Shown: one piece after another, positions 1-7,431 of the stretch
Layout of the letters: the number at the start of each line of letters is the position of its first letter
How positions within the stretch are numbered: the stretch's first letter is position 1
Assembly (NCBI GenBank): GCA_002771135.1
Contig: PCXO01000012.1
Location: 21,694-74,039, forward strand
Length of the DNA: 52,346 bases
Direction: 5' to 3'
From: Candidatus Yanofskybacteria bacterium CG10_big_fil_rev_8_21_14_0_10_46_23
GTDB taxonomy: Bacteria > Patescibacteriota > Minisyncoccia > 2-02-FULL-40-12 > IGHO2-12-FULL-4
The notes under the pieces: generated by a model
Told to the model about the DNA's origin: nothing
The model's input: only the letters and a program-made list of their open reading frames with translations
The model's database searches: none
Position numbers and translations under genes: made by a program

Positions 1-51
1 CAGGTTATTTCGACGTTTACTTTTTTGAACTCCGCGTTTAACTCTTGGCAT
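1..51 (-). CDS. rplT: Ribosomal protein L20, N-terminal fragment
   Basis: The window edge cuts this gene; only 17 codons are present. The minus strand reads MPRVKRGVQKSKRRNN from an ATG at 51, the typical start of L20, a 23S-binding protein of the large subunit. It follows rpmI by a few bases, giving the classic infC-rpmI-rplT order. No Shine-Dalgarno precedes the ATG. Confidence 0.9.
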   Translation of the reverse strand, partial: MPRVKRGVQKSKRRNNL

Positions 52-55
52 GATA

Positions 56-244
56 TTAAATTATCGCTTTAAGGTCTTTAGTTTGATTGTTATCCATTCC
101 GACGAGTCCTCGTTTTTCCCGCGTTTCGTTGCCGTTGGCGCGAGCGTTAAAATGATTCTGCCGGGGCGGGCGATGAAGTAATTTATTTTTGCCCGTAATC
201 TTGACACGTTTTTGGGCCGATCGATTGGATTTTCGTTTGGTCAT
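56..244 (-). CDS. rpmI: Ribosomal protein L35
   Basis: This 62-residue, strongly basic protein begins MTKRKSNRSAQKRVKITG, matching the N-terminal region of L35. It lies one base downstream of the infC stop and just before rplT, the order seen in most bacteria. The 3' half (NETREKRGLVG) is less typical but the length is right. There is no SD; it is probably translated from the infC message. Confidence 0.9.
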   Translation of the reverse strand: MTKRKSNRSAQKRVKITGKNKLLHRPPRQNHFNARANGNETREKRGLVGMDNNQTKDLKAII

Positions 245-245
245 T

Positions 246-785
246 TTATTTTGCCGGGCGGATAATAAAGGCGAAGCCCCGGGGGCTGGGTTTTACTTTT
301 CCGTCAATGACGTAAGACTGAGATATAAAATTGGGGAAGTGCTCAATTCGTTTGCGCGCTTCATCTTGCATCCCTCGTTCGCGACCTTTGAGAAAGATTT
401 CTAGCCGGACGGGGTGGCCTTTCTTCAAAAATCGATCCGCTTGTTGGGCTTTGACCTCCAGATCATGGTCACCCGTTCGAAGGCCAATTCGAACCGTTTT
501 CATCTCTTGGGCGGGGGTACTTTGTTTTTGGCCCTTTTCTTTCTGGCCCTTATCGTACATGTACTTACCGTAGTCGGTAATTTTGACGATGGGGGGGCGA
601 TTGGTCGGGGCAATCTCGACAAGATCGAGGCCTTTCTCGCGAGCCAATTTTAAAGCTTTTGCTGTTTCCATAATCCCCACCTTTTTACCCAATTCATCAA
701 CAACTTGGACTTGGGGGATGCGGATCGACTCATTGACCCGGATAAATTCGCGTTTAAGCTTTTGCTTATATTTTCTTCGTTTCAT
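246..785 (-). CDS. infC: Translation initiation factor IF-3
   Basis: This 179-residue protein has both IF-3 domains. The N-domain contains RVNESIRIPQVQVVDELG and DLVEIAPTNRPPIVKI; a charged linker (KGQKEKGQKQ) precedes the C-domain with KTVRIGLRTGDHDLEVK and a C-terminal FAFIIRPAK. IF-3 binds the 30S subunit and controls start-codon and initiator-tRNA selection. It starts at ATG, not the rare AUU codon used in E. coli, and has no SD. It heads infC-rpmI-rplT. Its role is of particular interest because the 16S gene in this window lacks an anti-SD. Confidence 0.95.
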   Translation of the reverse strand: MKRRKYKQKLKREFIRVNESIRIPQVQVVDELGKKVGIMETAKALKLAREKGLDLVEIAPTNRPPIVKITDYGKYMYDKGQKEKGQKQSTPAQEMKTVRIGLRTGDHDLEVKAQQADRFLKKGHPVRLEIFLKGRERGMQDEARKRIEHFPNFISQSYVIDGKVKPSPRGFAFIIRPAK

Positions 786-841
786 CTAATACGAGTTCAA
801 ACCTTAACACAGATTATTTAAAAAATAAAGGGGTTTTAGCT

Positions 842-1318
842 TTAGAGCGAGATACTTTCATCGAGATGGAGATGCCAATAAAATGTCTCTATTTTTCGAG
901 CCGACCTATCCTTATCGTTACTCCCAAAGTTTAAGCTGTGAATGATCGGCGTTCTTGTTTGATCGCTATGACTGATGGCCTTATCGGTATCGATATAAAA
1001 CCCGAGATGATGGTGGGGCTGACCATCTGTCTGGATTTTTTTCTCCCAGAGAATCACGGCTCCGGGTTGGGGGGTATCGATTTTATACCAGCCCGAAGCG
1101 CGCATATCTTTTAGGGTACTTTCGACGGTGGCGTGGGGGTTTTTGATTAGGCCTCTGAACTCAGCTAATTTTCGACTAACAAAGATAGCGCAAGCGACTT
1201 GGCCATCGCGGGCAACATCGATCCAGCGGTTATCTTTTTTCAAATAAAAATGCTGGAAGTCTTTTGAGCCAGCAGAGTTAAGCACAGTTTCAACTAATTT
1301 GTCCTTAAGAGTTAGCAT
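842..1318 (-). CDS. Putative NlpC/P60- or CHAP-like cysteine peptidase
   Basis: This 158-residue protein has no signal peptide. A Cys near residue 43 in VACAIFVSRKLAEF followed by a His cluster (QPHHHLGFYI, about residues 100-110) and a preceding PQPGAVILWEKK stretch resemble the Cys...PGD...His layout of NlpC/P60 and CHAP amidases that cut peptidoglycan peptides. The match is by pattern only. A perfect 14-bp hairpin ends eight bases upstream of the ATG and there is no SD, so initiation may depend on that structure. The gene could follow the minus-strand ORF at 1361-1675 in one transcript. Confidence 0.5.
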   Translation of the reverse strand: MLTLKDKLVETVLNSAGSKDFQHFYLKKDNRWIDVARDGQVACAIFVSRKLAEFRGLIKNPHATVESTLKDMRASGWYKIDTPQPGAVILWEKKIQTDGQPHHHLGFYIDTDKAISHSDQTRTPIIHSLNFGSNDKDRSARKIETFYWHLHLDESISL

Positions 1319-1326
1319 CAGGCGGG

Positions 1327-1359
1327 CCCGGGGAGACGACTTCTCGTCGTCTCCCCGGG
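1327..1359. repeat. Perfect 14-bp hairpin between two minus-strand ORFs
   Basis: CCCGGGGAGACGAC (1327-1340) pairs perfectly with its complement at 1346-1359 around a five-base loop. It begins immediately after the stop of the upstream minus-strand ORF. No T-tract follows on the minus strand, so it is not a standard Rho-independent terminator. It may instead protect an mRNA 3' end, attenuate the gene at 842-1318, or mark a mobile palindrome. Confidence 0.8.
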
Positions 1360-1360
1360 G

Positions 1361-1675
1361 TTAGTCTTGTCGATAAGGGGGCCAAGGTCGTCTCCGGTGG
1401 AGACCGCGAGGGATGGTCTCCAGAAGGTTCAGAAGGGTAACCCGAATCTTCTCATGTTCTGGTCGCTGGGCGTTCAGAACCCAACGGAGAAGATTGTCGA
1501 GCCAGACGCACAAAATTTTCTGGCTTTGGCCGGGTTCGACTTCTTCGAAATCCAACACGAAGTCGAGGATGCCCCGGCAAAATCGACATTGACAAGGATT
1601 GGCTTCCAGTCGAGCCCGGAAGCCGAGAATCCTTTCGGGCAGATCGGGAGGCGAGTGAATCGCTTGCAACTCCAT
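1361..1675 (-). CDS. Hypothetical protein with CxCxxC motif
   Basis: This 104-residue protein starts at an ATG preceded by an excellent Shine-Dalgarno (AAAGGAGACC). It contains a short cysteine cluster, NPCQCRFCRG, near residues 27-36, which could bind a metal, then an amphipathic helical region. I do not recognise the family. A plus-strand ORF covers the same bases but lacks a comparable ribosome site. The gene is GC-rich and belongs to the SD-bearing orphan set in this window. Confidence 0.55.
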   Translation of the reverse strand: MELQAIHSPPDLPERILGFRARLEANPCQCRFCRGILDFVLDFEEVEPGQSQKILCVWLDNLLRWVLNAQRPEHEKIRVTLLNLLETIPRGLHRRRPWPPYRQD

Positions 1676-1830
1676 GGCCGGTCTCCTTTCTTTGAACTAT
1701 CTAATCTTAATTTTTTAAATATTAAATTCAACCCCAACTTATGAAGGTTTGACCCCGTCTTACTAAGGGGCTAGAATATTCCCAATAATCACCAATTGTT
1801 TGAACAAAATAATCATGATTGGTTTTAAGT

Positions 1831-2001
1831 ATGAAGGAATTAACTTGTATGTGCGGGCACAAGACTTCCGGCGAGGATCGTTATATGGTTGAAGCTCAGA
1901 TGTGGTATCACGCCATGAGCGAGCATCTTGAGATCATGAAAGACATGTCCGTTGAAGATATTGCCAAGTGGTTGAAAGACAAAGACGAGAAACTAGCCTA
2001 A
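1831..2001 (+). CDS. Small DUF1059-like protein
   Basis: This 56-residue protein reads MKELTCMCGHKTSGED at its start, with a CxC pair, then VEAQMWYHAMSEH and a helical C-terminus. The pattern of N-terminal cysteines followed by a His-containing helix resembles the DUF1059 family of predicted small metal-binding proteins. A TTG at 1819 would add four residues; neither start has a clear SD. It stands alone between two genes of opposite orientation. Confidence 0.5.
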   Translation: MKELTCMCGHKTSGEDRYMVEAQMWYHAMSEHLEIMKDMSVEDIAKWLKDKDEKLA

Positions 2002-2015
2002 GTCAGTTGTCTAAC

Positions 2016-2696
2016 CTAAAACCCGGGATCAGGAAGCGTCTGGTCTTGCCAGTCAGCGATCGTGTCGGTATCGATTTTAGGGTCAATTCGACCCAATGAG
2101 TGACCCTCAATTACCCCCGGCAGGCTGGGGTCAAAGACGGCCGAGTTTGCGCCCCAACTGAGTGAATCGACAACTTCTCCAATCGGATTTTTTAAATAGA
2201 GGGCATCGCCAGAATTGCTGAGACCGTTGCCGATCGGGTTGTTTAAAATAATCAATAAAGTCTCGCCGGGCCAACCCCAAAAGCCAGCCGTTGAGCCACT
2301 CTTGGTGATGAGGGCATATTGCCCGGAAGCGAGGAGCAATTCGGGGAGGGTATCGGTTAGGCTCGAGTCGGCGATCTGCCAGTCTTTTAGATTGATAATT
2401 TGATCGGTGCCGTTGTAGAGTTCGACCCACTCATTGTCGGCCTCAGTGCCATGGGTCGAGTCAACATCATAGTAAACCTCGGTAATTAAAAGTTTGCCAT
2501 CTGGTTCCGGGTTCGGCTCGGGCTCAACCGAAAGGCAACGAGCTGGCAAGTTTAAAAGATGCTGGTTGGTCATGACTCGACAGAACAAATTTTGACCGAA
2601 GGCCGATTTTAGGAGGGGAGTCTCAAAAACTTTGGCCTGGCTAATGAGAGGCAGAGCGAGGAGCGTAAGAAAGCTAAGGATAATTTTCTTTTTCAT
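2016..2696 (-). CDS. Secreted protein with lamin-tail (LTD) domain
   Basis: This 226-residue protein has an N-terminal signal peptide (MKKKIILSFLTLLALPLISQA, cleavage after AQA likely). A proline/glutamate linker (PEPNPEPDG) leads to an LTD-type fold: LLITEVYYD, then DNEWVELYNGTDQIINLKDW, WGWPGETLLIILNN and VVDSLSWG. LTD domains occur in many CPR surface and nuclease-associated proteins and probably mediate binding. No catalytic domain or anchor is visible. It is probably exported. Confidence 0.75.
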   Translation of the reverse strand: MKKKIILSFLTLLALPLISQAKVFETPLLKSAFGQNLFCRVMTNQHLLNLPARCLSVEPEPNPEPDGKLLITEVYYDVDSTHGTEADNEWVELYNGTDQIINLKDWQIADSSLTDTLPELLLASGQYALITKSGSTAGFWGWPGETLLIILNNPIGNGLSNSGDALYLKNPIGEVVDSLSWGANSAVFDPSLPGVIEGHSLGRIDPKIDTDTIADWQDQTLPDPGF

Positions 2697-2733
2697 ATAA
2701 ACATTTTATCAAACTGAGCCGAGGCAGATTAAG

Positions 2734-2762
2734 TTGACTAGTCTCAAATTATTCAGTATTCT
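2734..2762 (+). promoter_or_regulatory. Sigma-70-type promoter for the 2788 gene
   Basis: TTGACT (2734-2739) and TATTCT (2757-2762) are separated by 17 bp. The predicted transcript start gives a leader of about 20 nt that carries the AGGAGGT ribosome site of the following gene. Confidence 0.6.
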
Positions 2763-2787
2763 ATAGCCAGTAGACAGGAGGTGCTCT

Positions 2788-3234
2788 TTGAAAATCAAAA
2801 ATGTTTTTCTTGCTGGAGCGATGTTCTTCTTTTTTTGGGCCTGTCCCCTGGTGGCTCAAATTGAGTCAGGCGACAGTGCCTATGACCGTTTTGTTTGTTA
2901 TCGATTCGAGAAAAAAACTCGGATCGAAAAGGAGATGGTTATTCGGCACTATGCCGAAAAGATCAAGGAAAGATTCTTCAAACTTCCGCGACTCAAGCCG
3001 AGTCAGGAAGCCAAGAGAATCGAGGAGCGGAAGTGTCTTAAAAGCAATCCGGAGTTTTGGCCGATCCTGATTGCGGAGCTTGAGAAGTGGGTTGGAACAC
3101 TGGATCAAGCCAGTATCAGCCCGACTAGCTTTATCTCATTAGGTCAGCGAGACGAGCTGTCTCAAGTGGCGGCCCGACTCGATTTATTGGTGGTCATTTT
3201 AAGAACGGCCGAGCCACCAATTTCGAAGAACTGA
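2788..3234 (+). CDS. Hypothetical secreted protein
   Basis: Translation probably begins at TTG 2788 because a near-perfect AGGAGGT lies seven bases upstream. The 148-residue product has a signal peptide (MKIKNVFLAGAMFFFFWACP...), then a charged, helix-rich region with two cysteines (FVCYRF and RKCLKS). I do not recognise the family. It has its own promoter and terminator, making it a single-gene unit, and belongs to the SD-bearing orphan class. Confidence 0.65.
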   Translation: MKIKNVFLAGAMFFFFWACPLVAQIESGDSAYDRFVCYRFEKKTRIEKEMVIRHYAEKIKERFFKLPRLKPSQEAKRIEERKCLKSNPEFWPILIAELEKWVGTLDQASISPTSFISLGQRDELSQVAARLDLLVVILRTAEPPISKN

Positions 3235-3257
3235 ATCCGAACAGTCTTGGTTCTTTA

Positions 3258-3282
3258 CCGAGGGTTCATCCTCGGTTTTTTG
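3258..3282 (+). terminator. Rho-independent terminator
   Basis: CCGAGG pairs with CCTCGG around a six-base loop, followed by a run of six T. It lies 24 bp after the stop of the 2788 gene. Confidence 0.85.
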
Positions 3283-3377
3283 TTGCAAATAAAAACCTCC
3301 GGTGGGATTTAACCGCTAGGGATTTATAGAAACCTAAGCGAAGAGTTCGAAGTAAATAAATTTTTATCCCGTTGCCC

Positions 3378-3413
3378 AAAATCAAAGGCCCCCGCGCGGG
3401 GGCCTTTGATTTT
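3378..3413 (-). terminator. Terminator palindrome at the tmRNA 3' end
   Basis: This is a perfect palindrome of two 18-base arms centred at 3395/3396 (AAAATCAAAGGCCCCCGC and its complement). It touches the final A of the tmRNA CCA end. On the minus strand the distal arm ends in TTTT, so it can act as the ssrA terminator; symmetry allows it to act in both directions. Confidence 0.8.
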
Positions 3414-3766
3414 GGTGGAGATGGTGGGAGTCGAACCCACGTGTAATAGGGCTATCAACGATGATCTACACGCTTAGTCATATCTGATTTCGACACAGCT
3501 AGGGATACGACACCATCACTGCGACGCTACTTTTTGTTTTTCAGCTCAGATTTGGAAAGCATTGGAAACAAATCGGAGATATAACTCGCTGATTGGCGCT
3601 CTGTTAGCGTAGTGAGTATCGGCTAGAGAGCGAAGAGTTAAGCGTAAGCTAACCCTTGGTTGTAGTTACTGTTTGCAACTAAAATTTTGAATCTTGTTTA
3701 AAGTGAGGGACTCTCTCACTGCGTGCCCATCTGTTAATTTGCTATTATCGAATCCGGGACATCCCC
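3413..3766 (-). ncRNA. ssrA: Transfer-messenger RNA (tmRNA)
   Basis: The 5' end GGGGATG pairs with CATCTCC before an encoded ACCA, and the 3' part has a tRNA-like T-arm (GGGTTCGACTCCC). The tag frame starts at GCA (3676) and reads ANSNYNQGLAYA, stopping at TAA (3640-3638), 12 codons. The central region with pseudoknots lies between. tmRNA with SmpB rescues stalled ribosomes and marks the peptide for proteolysis. The tag end LAYA differs from the common LAA. It lies directly downstream of smpB, sharing strand, with its own promoter. Confidence 0.95.
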
Positions 3767-3776
3767 GATAACATGC

Positions 3777-3804
3777 ATTATAGCATATTTCTTATTAAAA
3801 TCAA
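3777..3804 (-). promoter_or_regulatory. Promoter of ssrA
   Basis: On the minus strand TTGATT (3804-3799) and a consensus TATAAT (3782-3777) are 16 bp apart. The -10 ends ten bases before the mature 5' end of tmRNA. The -35 overlaps the smpB stop codon. Confidence 0.8.
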
Positions 3805-4247
3805 TCGATTTCGACAGTTTGACGAATCGTTCTTTCCGCTTCCCGTTTTTTAATGGCTTCACGCTTGTCGTGCTTTTTCTTGCCTCGACCTAAGCCGATT
3901 TCTAGTTTTATGAGGCCCCGCTTGCTGTAGAGAGACAGTGGGACAATACTCATGCCCGCTTCCTGCGCGCGACCGACGAGGCGGTTTAACTCTTGGGCCC
4001 GCAGAAGGAGTTTTCGAGAACGCTGGGCATCGTAAGCGTTGGTTATATTCTGGGGTTGATAGGGGGGGATGGTCGCCCCAATTAACCAGAGTTCATTGTC
4101 GACAGCCTTAATAAAGGTTCCACGGATGGAACCCTTCCCCGTCTTGATCGATTTGACCTCATGGCCTAGAAGCATAACCCCCGCCTCAAAGCGCTCTAAA
4201 ATTTCAAAATCGCGTAAGGCCTGAGGATTTTTGGCGTAACTGGGCAT
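3801..4247 (-). CDS. smpB: SsrA-binding protein SmpB
   Basis: The 148-residue protein matches SmpB throughout: YEILERFEAG-like N-terminus, VMLLGHEVKSIKTGKGSIRG, the central beta-barrel, and the basic C-terminal tail GRGKKKHDKREAIKKRE that mimics mRNA in the decoding centre. It binds tmRNA and brings it to stalled ribosomes. The htrA stop TAG directly abuts its ATG, so the two are co-transcribed, and ssrA follows at once. That places tag addition and a protease in one locus. Confidence 0.95.
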   Translation of the reverse strand: MPSYAKNPQALRDFEILERFEAGVMLLGHEVKSIKTGKGSIRGTFIKAVDNELWLIGATIPPYQPQNITNAYDAQRSRKLLLRAQELNRLVGRAQEAGMSIVPLSLYSKRGLIKLEIGLGRGKKKHDKREAIKKREAERTIRQTVEID

Positions 4248-5303
4248 CTACTTTCGTTCGGTTAGGCGAACGTTAATCTTCTGTTTTTTACCGCTTCGGA
4301 GAGTGGTTAGGCTGATCAAGTCGCCAACGTCATGTTTTTGAATCACCTCTGAGAAATCAGATTTTTCGTCGAGCGTTTCGTCATTAATAGCTAAAATTAT
4401 ATCGTGTTGTTTAATACCGGCGCGATCAGCGGGAGAATGGGGGGCAACGGCGTGGCTTCCGGGAATATGGTCTTGAATTACCAGTGCCCCCTTGTCGCTA
4501 GCTAGGCTGTATCGTTCTTTTATTTCGGGGCTGAGCATGACGTAACGGATACCGATGTAGGGTTGGATGATCCGGCCGAACTTTTCTAAATCTGTTAAGT
4601 CTTTATGAGCGCGTTCAATCGGGATAGCAAAGCCAATGTTCTGAGCGCCAAAAATCACGGCGGTGTTGATGCCGATAACTTCGCCCGCCAAGTTCAGAAG
4701 TGGTCCCCCCGAGTTGCCCTGATTAATGGCCACATCGGTTTGGATTACCCCTCGGAGGCGCTCCATCTCCTGTTGGGGCCCCTCGCCAAGAGCGGCGGAG
4801 ATTTGACGGGACAGGCCGGAGACAACCCCCTTGGAGACCGTATTAGAAAAAAGTCCCAAGGCATTGCCAATGGCAATGACAGTTTGACCGGGCTGGACTT
4901 GGGCGGTCGTGCCTAATGGGATTGTTGGCAGGTTCGTCGCCTTGATCTTCAAGATGGCAATATCATTGACCGGGTCGCGGGTCAAAACTTGAGCGGGATA
5001 TTTTTTGTCGTCGCTGAGAGAGACGATAAAATCAGCCTGAGCGTCAAAAACAACATGTTTATTGGTCAAAATTAGGCCGTCTTTTCGAACCAAAAAACCC
5101 GAACCGCCCCCGACCGTGACCCTTTGATTTTTGCCGACATCTAAGGTTGGCCCCCCAAAGTCGGGCGGGACAACTCCTTGGAGTGTTGGCTCGAAGGGAT
5201 TGTCTTTTTTTATTTGAGAGGCGAATTTAGAGGCAATAACGCTGACCACGGCCGGGGAATATTTTTTGACGACGCGGATAGTCGATTGTTCTTGGCTGTC
5301 CAT
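4248..5303 (-). CDS. HtrA/Deg-type serine protease with PDZ domain
   Basis: This 351-residue protein has the trypsin-like triad His83 (TNKHVV), Asp114 (VNDIAIL) and Ser198 (GNSGGPL), then a C-terminal PDZ domain (about 240-345: GIRYVMLSPE, SPADRAGIKQHDIILAINDE). HtrA proteases remove misfolded proteins, usually outside the membrane. No signal peptide or membrane helix is present, and an in-frame TAG sits three codons before the ATG, so a longer form is excluded. It may be cytoplasmic. It is co-transcribed with smpB; a -10-like TATACT lies 12 nt before the start. Confidence 0.9.
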   Translation of the reverse strand: MDSQEQSTIRVVKKYSPAVVSVIASKFASQIKKDNPFEPTLQGVVPPDFGGPTLDVGKNQRVTVGGGSGFLVRKDGLILTNKHVVFDAQADFIVSLSDDKKYPAQVLTRDPVNDIAILKIKATNLPTIPLGTTAQVQPGQTVIAIGNALGLFSNTVSKGVVSGLSRQISAALGEGPQQEMERLRGVIQTDVAINQGNSGGPLLNLAGEVIGINTAVIFGAQNIGFAIPIERAHKDLTDLEKFGRIIQPYIGIRYVMLSPEIKERYSLASDKGALVIQDHIPGSHAVAPHSPADRAGIKQHDIILAINDETLDEKSDFSEVIQKHDVGDLISLTTLRSGKKQKINVRLTERK

Positions 5304-5350
5304 AATCTTTGCCTAAGTATATCGCATATAGAAAAATGTGCCTAGAATAG

Positions 5351-5356
5351 TATACT
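5351..5356 (+). promoter_or_regulatory. -10-like hexamer close to the argS start
   Basis: TATACT ends eight bases before the argS ATG, so transcription would start at or beside the start codon. No good -35 is visible at the expected distance. A divergent TATACT at 5321-5316 on the minus strand serves htrA. Confidence 0.4.
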
Positions 5357-5364
5357 GGAGAGCG

Positions 5365-7023
5365 ATGTTTTCTTTTCGAGAAAAAATTCAGACCTTTTTA
5401 AAGCCCTTAAGCCAAGGGGTTGATTTCGAGGTAACCTATCCTCGACCCGAGTTCGGCCATTACGCAACCAATGTGGCTTTTCTGCGGGCGAAACAAGGGG
5501 GGGGCGCGCCGAATGAGATCGCTCAGGAAATTATTACCGCTTTGCGGGCGGATCCAGTCTCACAGAATTTTTTTGGGGAACTTTCCGTGGCCGGCCCCGG
5601 GTTTATTAACATGAAGCTTGCCCAGTCGGCTTTAAACCAAGGGCTGAAGGATTTGGTTCTTGGAGACTTGGCTAATTTTGGTCAAAATAATTTTGGTGGA
5701 GGGAAGAAAGTTAATTTGGAATTCATCTCCGCCAACCCGACCGGGCCCTTGGTGGTTGTCGCGGGTCGAGCCGCGGCCTATGGCGATGCCCTTGCTCGAA
5801 TCTTGGATTTTTCCGGCTTTAAAGTTACTCGGGAATATTTTATTAATGATGCCGGTCGGCAGGTGGATATTTTAGGCCGATCGGTAGCGCGTCGCTATCA
5901 GGAGTCGGCCGGATTAAAAGTTGATTTTCCAGATGATTTTTACCAGGGTGACTATGTTGTCCAAATTGCTAAAGACCTCCAAGAGTCCGGAATTTTTTCA
6001 GGCTCAGTCGAGGATTTTGAGGACCTAGCTAAGGTGGCCCAAGATTTTGCGATAGAGAAAATCATTAACCAAATTAAAGAGACGACGGAAAAGTTTGGAA
6101 TCAAATTTGACAATTGGTTTTCAGAAAGGAAAGAGCTTCAAGACTCGGGCAAAGTGACGGCAGTTTTAAAGGAACTGACGGCGGCGGGTCATACGTATGA
6201 AGAGGGGGGGGCGGTTTGGTTTACCGGAACAAAATTTGGGTTAGAACAAGATATTGTCGTCCGGCGTTCAGGTGAGACTCAAATGACCACTTATATCGCT
6301 TCTGATTTTGCTTACGCCAAAAGCAAGGCGGAACGCGGGTTTGATTTAAATATTTATCTTTTTGGGGCCGATCATCACGGCGATGTGCCGCGGGTCTATG
6401 CGGGGGTTGAAGCTCTTGGTCTTGGTCGGGAGAAATTTAAAATTATTTTACATCAGATGGTTCTTTTGAAGAAGGGCGAGACCTTGGTGCGGATGTCTAA
6501 GCGAAAAGGGGAGGTTATTTTTTTAGCGGATCTTCTTCAGGAAGTGCCGGTTGATGTTGTGCGTTTTTTCTTTTTAATGCAATCATTGGACACGCAAACC
6601 GAGTTTGATCTGGATTTGGCTAAGGAGCTGTCAAACAAAAATCCGGTTTATTATGCCCAATATGCTCAGGCGCGGGTCCGAAGTATTGAGAAAAAGATTG
6701 TCGCGGGCGGACTCTCTTGGCGGGATCAGGTTCTCGGAGAGCTAGATCAGCCCGGTCAAGAATTGGTTGTGGAGATTTATCGATTTCCCGAGGTCATCGA
6801 GGCTATCGCCAAGGATTTGCAGGTTCATCGGCTGACAACTTATATTTCCGAATTGGCGGGGAAAGTGCACCACTTCTATGACAATCATCGAATTTTAACC
6901 GGTCGAGAGGAAGTTGTTTTTGAGACTGATGGTCCCGGCAACATGGCGGTCCTTTGGGCTAGCGCCGAAGTTTTGAAAAAAGCCCTAACGCTTCTGGGGG
7001 TTTCGACGCCGGAGCAGATGTAG
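5365..7023 (+). CDS. argS: Arginyl-tRNA synthetase
   Basis: The class I enzyme charges tRNA-Arg. ATG 5365 is chosen over GTG 5338 because GGAG precedes it and the product then begins at the usual position; it gives 552 residues. The ANPTGPL signature is present (about 123-129), but the following HIGH-type tetrad, usually HVGH, reads VVVA at 130-133, while the downstream GR..AAYGDALARIL is conserved. The KMSK loop is present as RMSKRKGE. The C-terminal anticodon-binding domain includes YYAQYAQARV. It is transcribed divergently from htrA and its end overlaps the next gene by 39 bp. Confidence 0.93.
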   Translation: MFSFREKIQTFLKPLSQGVDFEVTYPRPEFGHYATNVAFLRAKQGGGAPNEIAQEIITALRADPVSQNFFGELSVAGPGFINMKLAQSALNQGLKDLVLGDLANFGQNNFGGGKKVNLEFISANPTGPLVVVAGRAAAYGDALARILDFSGFKVTREYFINDAGRQVDILGRSVARRYQESAGLKVDFPDDFYQGDYVVQIAKDLQESGIFSGSVEDFEDLAKVAQDFAIEKIINQIKETTEKFGIKFDNWFSERKELQDSGKVTAVLKELTAAGHTYEEGGAVWFTGTKFGLEQDIVVRRSGETQMTTYIASDFAYAKSKAERGFDLNIYLFGADHHGDVPRVYAGVEALGLGREKFKIILHQMVLLKKGETLVRMSKRKGEVIFLADLLQEVPVDVVRFFFLMQSLDTQTEFDLDLAKELSNKNPVYYAQYAQARVRSIEKKIVAGGLSWRDQVLGELDQPGQELVVEIYRFPEVIEAIAKDLQVHRLTTYISELAGKVHHFYDNHRILTGREEVVFETDGPGNMAVLWASAEVLKKALTLLGVSTPEQM

Positions 7024-7410
7024 TCCCGCGACGGTTAATCCCCCAAGGGTATCCATCAGGAGATCTTCAATGGTGTCGGCCAAGTTTCCAATAAATTGAG
7101 CCTTAATCTGGAAAAAATTTTGGAATGGTTGAGCAAGGGTTTGGCTGGCGATGAACTCGCCAAACTCCCAAAGAACCCCGATGCCCATGGTCATCCCCAA
7201 AAGAGCAAAGAATTGAAACGGTTGAGAATTTTTAGCAAACTCGCTATCGTAATAGGATAAAAGGAGCAGGGCGATGAAGAGGCCGCCTAAATAGTGAAGG
7301 AGGGTATCAAACCAATCGAATCGAAGATACCAACCGAAAGTCCAGCCGAGGATGACGTTGAGACTGAAAATAAGGGCAAGTCCGATAATGGCAACAAAAG
7401 TTAAACGCAT
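6985..7410 (-). CDS. Four-helix membrane protein, DUF2238/VanZ-like
   Basis: This 141-residue protein has about four membrane helices: 5-27, 37-53, 67-85 and 115-133. The conserved-looking stretch RFDWFDTLLHYLGGLF and GVLWEFGEFIAS, with NLADTIEDLLMDTLGG, fits small integral membrane proteins of the DUF2238 or VanZ-like type. Function is unknown. The 3' end overlaps argS in a convergent arrangement and the start lies 21 bp from ileS on the opposite strand. Confidence 0.65.
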   Translation of the reverse strand: MRLTFVAIIGLALIFSLNVILGWTFGWYLRFDWFDTLLHYLGGLFIALLLLSYYDSEFAKNSQPFQFFALLGMTMGIGVLWEFGEFIASQTLAQPFQNFFQIKAQFIGNLADTIEDLLMDTLGGLTVAGLHLLRRRNPQKR

Positions 7411-7431
7411 GAAGCTATCTTAGGGGTTTAT

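Noticed and set aside
1367-1744. Plus-strand 125-codon ORF
   Set aside because: It overlaps the minus-strand ORF at 1361-1675, which has a strong SD; the plus frame has none and no recognisable protein.
4605-4916. Plus-strand 103-codon ORF inside htrA
   Set aside because: Shadow frame of a clear serine-protease gene with intact catalytic residues.
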